A stretch of 7,622 bases of DNA from Fidelibacterota bacterium UBA6817 (lineage in GTDB: Bacteria; Fidelibacterota; Fidelibacteria; Fidelibacterales; Fidelibacteraceae): contig DKER01000094.1 in the NCBI GenBank assembly GCA_002452555.1, positions 1-7,622 on the forward strand, given 5' to 3'. The translations under genes and the position numbers were made by a program. The notes beneath the pieces were generated by a model. The model searched no databases. It was not told where the DNA came from and saw nothing but the letters and a program-made list of their open reading frames with translations. Position 1 is the stretch's first letter, and every line of letters begins with the position of its first letter. Positions 1 to 4,900 of the stretch are shown piece after piece.

Positions 1-1
1 G

Positions 2-118
2 CGAGCACCGCGAGCCTCAACGTCTCAACTTCTGAACCTCTGAACGTCTCAACCTCTCAACCTCTGAACCTTTGAACGCTTGAGCCCATGAACCCATGAG
101 CTCATGAACCGTGAGCAT
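2..118. repeat. Degenerate 8-bp tandem repeat array
   Basis: From position 17 the sequence reads in strict 8-base steps: units start at 17, 25, 33, 41, 49, 57, 65, 73, 81, 89, 97 and 105, and a slightly slipped one at 112. The common core is T-C/G-A-A/G-C followed by three variable bases, for example tcaacgtc, tgaacctc, tgaacctt and tgaaccca. The bases before 17 (cgagcacc, cgagcc) look like decayed units, so the array probably continues beyond the window edge. The 8-base period is not a multiple of three. Frame 1 is open only to a stop at 73-75, so coding for a repeat protein is unlikely. Nothing in the units resembles a CRISPR repeat and spacer. Its function is unknown. Confidence 0.7.
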
Positions 119-179
119 CGTCAGACATAGTATTTATAGGATATAGTAAATATAATGTTAATTTGCGTAATGATAAAAT

Positions 180-226
180 CCGGTGTATCTTACCCGCCCC
201 GATGTATCTTATACACCGGGGGTGGG
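180..226. promoter_or_regulatory. Operator-like repeated half-sites / alternative hairpins upstream of symporter gene
   Basis: The half-site GRTGTAT occurs three times: forward at 182-188, forward at 201-207 and inverted at 211-217 (ATACACC). Copies two and three form a dyad around CTT at 208-210. Copies one and two sit exactly 19 bp apart and share the 9-mer TGTATCTTA (184-192 and 203-211). The outer arms 180-188 and 211-219 are perfect 9-bp complements. A competing stem pairs 193-200 with 219-226 (8 bp, one G-U) and continues with 203-207/211-215. There is no T-run after it, so it is not an intrinsic terminator. It ends at the proposed -35 box, which suits a repressor or activator site. The binding protein is unknown, and function is inferred from position and symmetry only. 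Confidence 0.4.
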
Positions 227-251
227 CATTACTCAAACATTCTCATATAAT
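223..251 (+). promoter_or_regulatory. Putative sigma70-like promoter for the symporter gene
   Basis: A perfect TATAAT lies at 246-251. Seventeen bases upstream is TGGGCA (223-228), which matches four of six bases of the TTGACA consensus. A second, overlapping -10 option is GATAAT at 254-259, preceded by TG at 251-252 in the extended -10 arrangement. Transcription would start near 258-266, giving a leader of roughly 130 bases. The -35 box overlaps the end of the operator-like repeats. The match is moderate and the region is AT-rich, so chance remains possible; Bacteroidota-type housekeeping promoters also differ from this consensus. Confidence 0.35.
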
Positions 252-259
252 GTGATAAT

Positions 260-379
260 CTTATGCCGTTTTCCTCTCTGGTCTGCAATGTCTTCCTATT
301 GACATATCCCGGATTCTATCTTTTCTTTTTCTGCTTTTTTTATTTTTATATTATGTTATCGTCGTCATTAACCTTACAC
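260..379 (+). other. Pyrimidine-rich 5' leader of the symporter gene
   Basis: This stretch lies between the putative promoter and the Shine-Dalgarno sequence. It is strongly biased to T and C, above all at 313-351. It stays open in the symporter's frame from an ATG at 263, which would add 43 residues rich in Phe, Leu and Tyr. Neither that ATG nor the one at 353 has a Shine-Dalgarno sequence, and the extension resembles T-rich DNA read as codons rather than a conserved domain. I treat it as untranslated leader. No strong GC-rich hairpin is visible in it. Confidence 0.4.
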
Positions 380-385
380 AGGAGG
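380..385 (+). promoter_or_regulatory. Shine-Dalgarno sequence that sets the symporter start
   Basis: AGGAGG at 380-385 lies 6 bases before the ATG at 392, an almost ideal match and spacing. This is the main reason to prefer the 464-residue product over the 507-residue reading from 263. Confidence 0.85.
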
Positions 386-391
386 AATATT

Positions 392-1786
392 ATGACACCC
401 TGGGACCTAACTCTAAATTTAAAAGATGTGGTTCTCGATTTTACGTTTCTGAGTTTATTCCTTATTGCAGGTACAATCCTCAGGCGGTATATTCCCTTTT
501 TTCAGCGATTTTTAATCCCCAATAATATTATAGGCGGATTAATTGGGTTGATCCTGGGAAGTCAGGTCCTGAAAATCGTTCCGCTTGACGGCAACAGGCT
601 GGGTATGTATGTATATCACCTTCTTGCACTGACTTTTATCATTCTGGGGCTTCGTCAGTCCAAAACATCCTTTGGTAAAGGTCCTGTCAGTAAAGCGTTT
701 ATCGAGCTTGCCTGTTATATTACTCAAGCCATGGCCGGGCTACTGGTTGCTTTTACCGTTATCTATTTTTTTAAACCTGACTTTTTTGCCGGGATCGGCT
801 TTCTGGTTTCCCTGGGGTTTGGCATGGGGCCTGGTATTGCCTACACCATGGGACACAGCTGGGAAAAAGCCGGCTTAGCTGACGGAGGGATGATTGGTCT
901 TACATTTGCCGTTATCGGTTTTCTCATTGCATATATTGCCGGTATCACGCTCGTTAACCGTGGCATTCGAAAAGGGGAAACTACCCTGATCAAGGGAAAA
1001 GAAAGTTTAAACAATGACATTCGCACCGGGATTGTAAAAGAGAATTCACCCGGGATTGCCGGATTTTTAACTCTGTCTCCCGAAGCCATTGAACCCATGG
1101 CGTTTCAGGTAGGACTTATTGGATCAATTTATCTCTTGACTTACCTTGTTATTAGGGGGATAACCCTTTTAATGGATTCCGGCGGCTTGGGGGAATTCTC
1201 AGATACGTTATGGTCTTTCCACTTTGTGATCGGGCTTCTGATTGCTGTAGGAATCCGTAAAATTCTGGATGTAACAAAAAAAAGTTATGTAATTGATAAA
1301 GGCTTGATGAACCGGGCCTCCGGGGTAAGCGTTGATTATTTGGTCACAGGCTCAGTCGCTGCAATCAGCTTAACGGTAATCAGCCATTACTGGTTGCCGA
1401 TTCTATTCATGTCTTCTATCGCTGCATTTTCAACATATCTCATTATCCGATGGGCATCAAAAAGGGCTTTTGATGATTATCATTTTGAACGTTTTATAGG
1501 CATTTTCGGAGAAATGACCGGCACTATTAATTCAGGATTGGTTTTAGTCCGTATCACAGATCCCGAGTTTGAATCTCCGGCGGCGGAAGATTTGGCGTAC
1601 GGCGGCGGAATTGCACTTTTTCTTGGATTCCCTCTTCTAATCATTTTAAACCTCCCTATCGTTTTCTTTAACAATTCAATTGCCGGATACTGGATCGCAT
1701 TTGCTGCTATGTTTGTGTACCTGCTTATCCTGATGGCAGTCTGGCGGGGAATCGGGTATATCAAACCCCTGTCAAAAAAACCATGA
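392..1786 (+). CDS. GltS-like sodium:glutamate symporter family protein
   Basis: An inner-membrane secondary transporter of 464 residues, most like the GltS sodium:glutamate symporter family (ESS family, Pfam PF03616), whose known members take up glutamate with Na+. About 11-13 hydrophobic segments are visible, starting near residues 14, 41, 72, 103, 131, 165, 238, 274, 317, 335, 403 and 431. Two Gly-rich motifs mark the two halves: GFGMGPGIAYTMG at 142-154 and GEMTGTINSGLVLVRITDP at 373-391. The half-one motif PNNIIGGLIG is at 43-52. A polar loop at about 189-222 separates the halves. The protein is longer than the roughly 400-residue E. coli GltS, and its motifs are variants, so the substrate may be glutamate or another small carboxylate. 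The start at 392 follows an ideal Shine-Dalgarno sequence. Family confidence is high; substrate confidence is low. Confidence 0.85.
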   Translation: MTPWDLTLNLKDVVLDFTFLSLFLIAGTILRRYIPFFQRFLIPNNIIGGLIGLILGSQVLKIVPLDGNRLGMYVYHLLALTFIILGLRQSKTSFGKGPVSKAFIELACYITQAMAGLLVAFTVIYFFKPDFFAGIGFLVSLGFGMGPGIAYTMGHSWEKAGLADGGMIGLTFAVIGFLIAYIAGITLVNRGIRKGETTLIKGKESLNNDIRTGIVKENSPGIAGFLTLSPEAIEPMAFQVGLIGSIYLLTYLVIRGITLLMDSGGLGEFSDTLWSFHFVIGLLIAVGIRKILDVTKKSYVIDKGLMNRASGVSVDYLVTGSVAAISLTVISHYWLPILFMSSIAAFSTYLIIRWASKRAFDDYHFERFIGIFGEMTGTINSGLVLVRITDPEFESPAAEDLAYGGGIALFLGFPLLIILNLPIVFFNNSIAGYWIAFAAMFVYLLILMAVWRGIGYIKPLSKKP

Positions 1787-1912
1787 TTTATTACAATGAA
1801 TGAAAATAAACCCGTGTTTATAAAAAAGTGACTACGATTACATTTTCCCATTTTATTTTATGTTAAAATATATCACACAAAATGCTGTAAACAAGATATA
1901 AACGGCTTCAGA

Positions 1913-1935
1913 TATCCCGGTCCCCCTGGGGGATA
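1913..1935 (+). other. GC-rich hairpin in the leader of the surface-protein gene
   Basis: TCCCCC at 1921-1926 and GGGGGA at 1928-1933 form a near-perfect dyad around a single T. An alternative outer stem pairs TATCCC (1913-1918) with GGGATA (1930-1935). This GC-rich block stands out in an otherwise AT-rich gap and ends 16 bases before the Shine-Dalgarno sequence AAAGGA at 1952-1957. It could stabilise the mRNA or modulate translation. It lacks a following T-run, so it is not a classical terminator. Its function is not known. Confidence 0.35.
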
Positions 1936-1964
1936 AAAGAATCCTAAAAAGAAAGGAAAAAAAT

Positions 1965-4900
1965 ATGAAACCCATTTTATGTACAGTAACCCTTCTTCTT
2001 ATGCTCTCTTCATTAAATGCGGCAATGTTAAGCGTCCCTGATTCTTATACAACGCTTGAAGAGGCTGTTGCTGCTGCAGAAACAGGAGACACAATTCTGG
2101 TCAGTCCCGGTGTATACAAAACAAACATCGTTCTGGAAGATAAAGATCTGGTAATCGCCTCCCGTTTTATTCTAACCGGTGATCAGTATGATATCGACAA
2201 CACAATTCTACAAAGCGAATCGTCTTATCAACCCATTGTTTTGTATAAATTGAACATATCACCATCCAGTCGTCTCGTTGGTTTTACAATGGATGCAGAA
2301 CTTCAAAGTTTATACGGACTTGTGAGAATTCGCGAGGGCGCCAGTCCGGTCCTGGAATACCTGATATTGAAAAATCTGGGATCGTCTACATTGTCCACTG
2401 CTGCCATTATTGTTGAAGGCTCCTCCGTTGAAATCAACCATAGCCGGATTGAAAACAATGAGCAATTCGGGATAAATCTTGATGCTTCACACATGACCAT
2501 GTCTTATTGTTCTGTCAGTAATAACAATAGTATCGGAATGATCCTTGGTAAAAAATCAATTGCTGATATTTCCAATTCAGATTTTATTCAGAATACAAAT
2601 GGTGCAATTCATTCGTATGATGCAACCATTCACATTTCAGACTCAAGAATAATGAACAATACAAGGTTTGATGGTGCCGGTTTTCAGGGAGGATATACAG
2701 ATTTCACTTTTGAGCGGGTTCTTATTGCGGGTAATGTGGCAACAGGAACAGGCAGCGGCGGTGCCGGAGGAGGAATATACCTCTCCGCGTCCAACGGCAA
2801 AATCATTAATTGTACCATCGCCGACAACAAAGCAAATCAATGGGGGGGCGCTTTGTTTACCATGGTATCAAACATAAACATCATAAATAGTATCATCTGG
2901 GGTAACAATGCCAATGGGGTGCCTGAAATCGGCTGCTGGTCCAGCAGTAAAATACAGATTGCCTATTCCAATGTACGCGGCGGCCCGTCAGCACAAAGCA
3001 CTATGTATGGCGGTGTTATCACGTGGCTTGATAATATTATGGGAGGATCTGTAACCGGTCACAATCCTTCCTTTGATGCGGATTACCGGCTCACTGCAAA
3101 TTCACCGTGCATCGATGAAGGAGCGGCCGTTTATTCCATGGGCGGCGAACTGATTGTGGACATGCCTCAGGGAAGCTGGGTTGGCGCCGCTCCGGAGATG
3201 GGGATGTATGAATTCGAAGGAGCCCCTCCATCCCTGACAGCTGATTTTACTGTTCTTTCCTTGCCGCATGGCCCTGCACCCCTGTCTGTGCGCTTTTCTG
3301 ATATGTCTGCTGCTGAAAACACAACGATTACTTCATGGGAATGGGACTTCGGCGACGGCGGTTCAAGCTCTCTCCAGGCGCCGGTCTATACCTATGAAAC
3401 TCCGGGGACTTATTCAGTATCCCTGACTGTTTCAGACGGTGAGATCACACATACTCATACCAAAGAAAATATGATTGTTGTCATGATACCTGAAATTCAG
3501 GCAAATTTTGCAATATCTCCGGACAGCGGACCCGTTCCGCTGGTTGTCAGCTTCAGAAACGAATCCACCGGACCTGTGGATGCATATCTTTGGGATTTCG
3601 GTGATGGCGATACCAGCACCCAGGCTCATCCGGTACACATTTACACAGAACCGGGGATTTATGACGTAACACTTTTCGCAACCAATGAATTTTCTACAGA
3701 CATAAAAACTGCTTACGGAGCAATTACTGCTTATGAACCGGTGAAATATCGCTCATTATTTGTAGCAAACACAGGCTCTGATGTTACAGGAGACGGCTCG
3801 GAAAATAACCCTTTTGCCACAATACAGCACGGGATAAATACAGCATCAGATTTCGATACGGTCATCGTGAAAGACGGTGTGTATCATCCGGAAGATAACG
3901 ACGGCTTTAAATTTATTATTTACGGAAAAGAAATCGTGCTCAGATCTGAAAACGGTCCGGAAAACTGTATTCTGGAACCGTCTCCCGGAAAGTGGTTGAA
4001 TTCAATTGAAGTCAGCCATACGTCCCAAAGTACTGTTATCTCAGGATTTACGATTCGAAACGGTTGGGCCGGCGTTTATGTCCCCAGTGCTTCACCGGTT
4101 ATACAGAATTGTATTATCGACAGTTGTTCTTACGGAATTATTACGTCCAGAGACTGGCAGTATGATGGAGATCCGCCGGCATCATCTCCTATTATCCGGT
4201 ATAATCTCATAAAAAATTCTAATCAGGTTGGACTTGCCATGGGAGAAGGGGGAACACCTCTTATTATTAACAACACAGTCGTCAACAGTGAATATGATGG
4301 CATCAGCGTGATGGTATATGGCGAAGTGATCAATAATATCAGCGTCAATAACGGAACCGGCATCAGCAGTCTGCAAGATAACCAGGCAAATATTCAATAC
4401 AATTGTGTTTGGGGCAATGGATTGGATTATGATCAGATATCTCCCGGAGAAGGGGATGTCAATCTTGATCCCGTTTTTACTGCGGATTATCGGCTTCAAG
4501 CCGGATCTCCTGCCATTGATGCGGGGCAACCCGATTATCTTCCCGATCCGGACGGTACACGGGCAGATATGGGGGCATTCTATTTCCATCAGGAACCGAC
4601 AGAATGGACTGTAGATTTTTCTGCTGACGTAACATCGGGACGGGCTCCTCTCGTTGTAAATTTTACAGACCTGTCAACCGGTAATCCTGTCAGTTGGAAC
4701 TGGGATTTCGGCGATCGGACAACATCACAGGAACAACATCCTACACACCGTTACGAAACACCCGGAACCTATACTGTTTCACTTGAAGCCTCTGACGGAT
4801 CCGAGAACAAATCGCGGGTCAAATCCGCCTTTATAACCGTCAATGAACCGATTCACGTGAATCCTGTAGATTCTCCTTTCGAACAGCTTACATCTCTGCC

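Noticed and set aside
2..118. Possible CRISPR array
   Set aside because: Units are 8 bases with no unique spacers of 25-40 bases and no conserved long repeat.
299..304. Perfect TTGACA -35 hexamer
   Set aside because: No acceptable -10 box lies 16-19 bases downstream; the spacer runs into T/C-rich sequence.
1276..1283. A8 run in the symporter gene as a programmed frameshift site
   Set aside because: The zero frame continues through conserved sequence and no downstream stimulatory structure or useful alternative frame is seen.
1806..1821. Hairpin ATAAAC-CCGT-GTTTAT after the symporter stop, as a terminator
   Set aside because: The stem is only 6 bp, mostly A-T, and is followed by A residues instead of a T-run on the + strand.
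1480..1851. Minus-strand open frame of 123 codons overlapping the symporter end
   Set aside because: It lies antisense to well-supported membrane-protein coding, has no recognisable domain and no convincing ribosome site.
2107..2117. Another CCGGTGTATAC copy resembling the upstream half-site
   Set aside because: It falls on codons for Pro-Gly-Val-Tyr of the conserved beta-helix opening, so coding explains it.
4182..4589. Minus-strand open frame of 135 codons inside the second beta-helix
   Set aside because: It is antisense to conserved beta-helix coding with no independent family signal.
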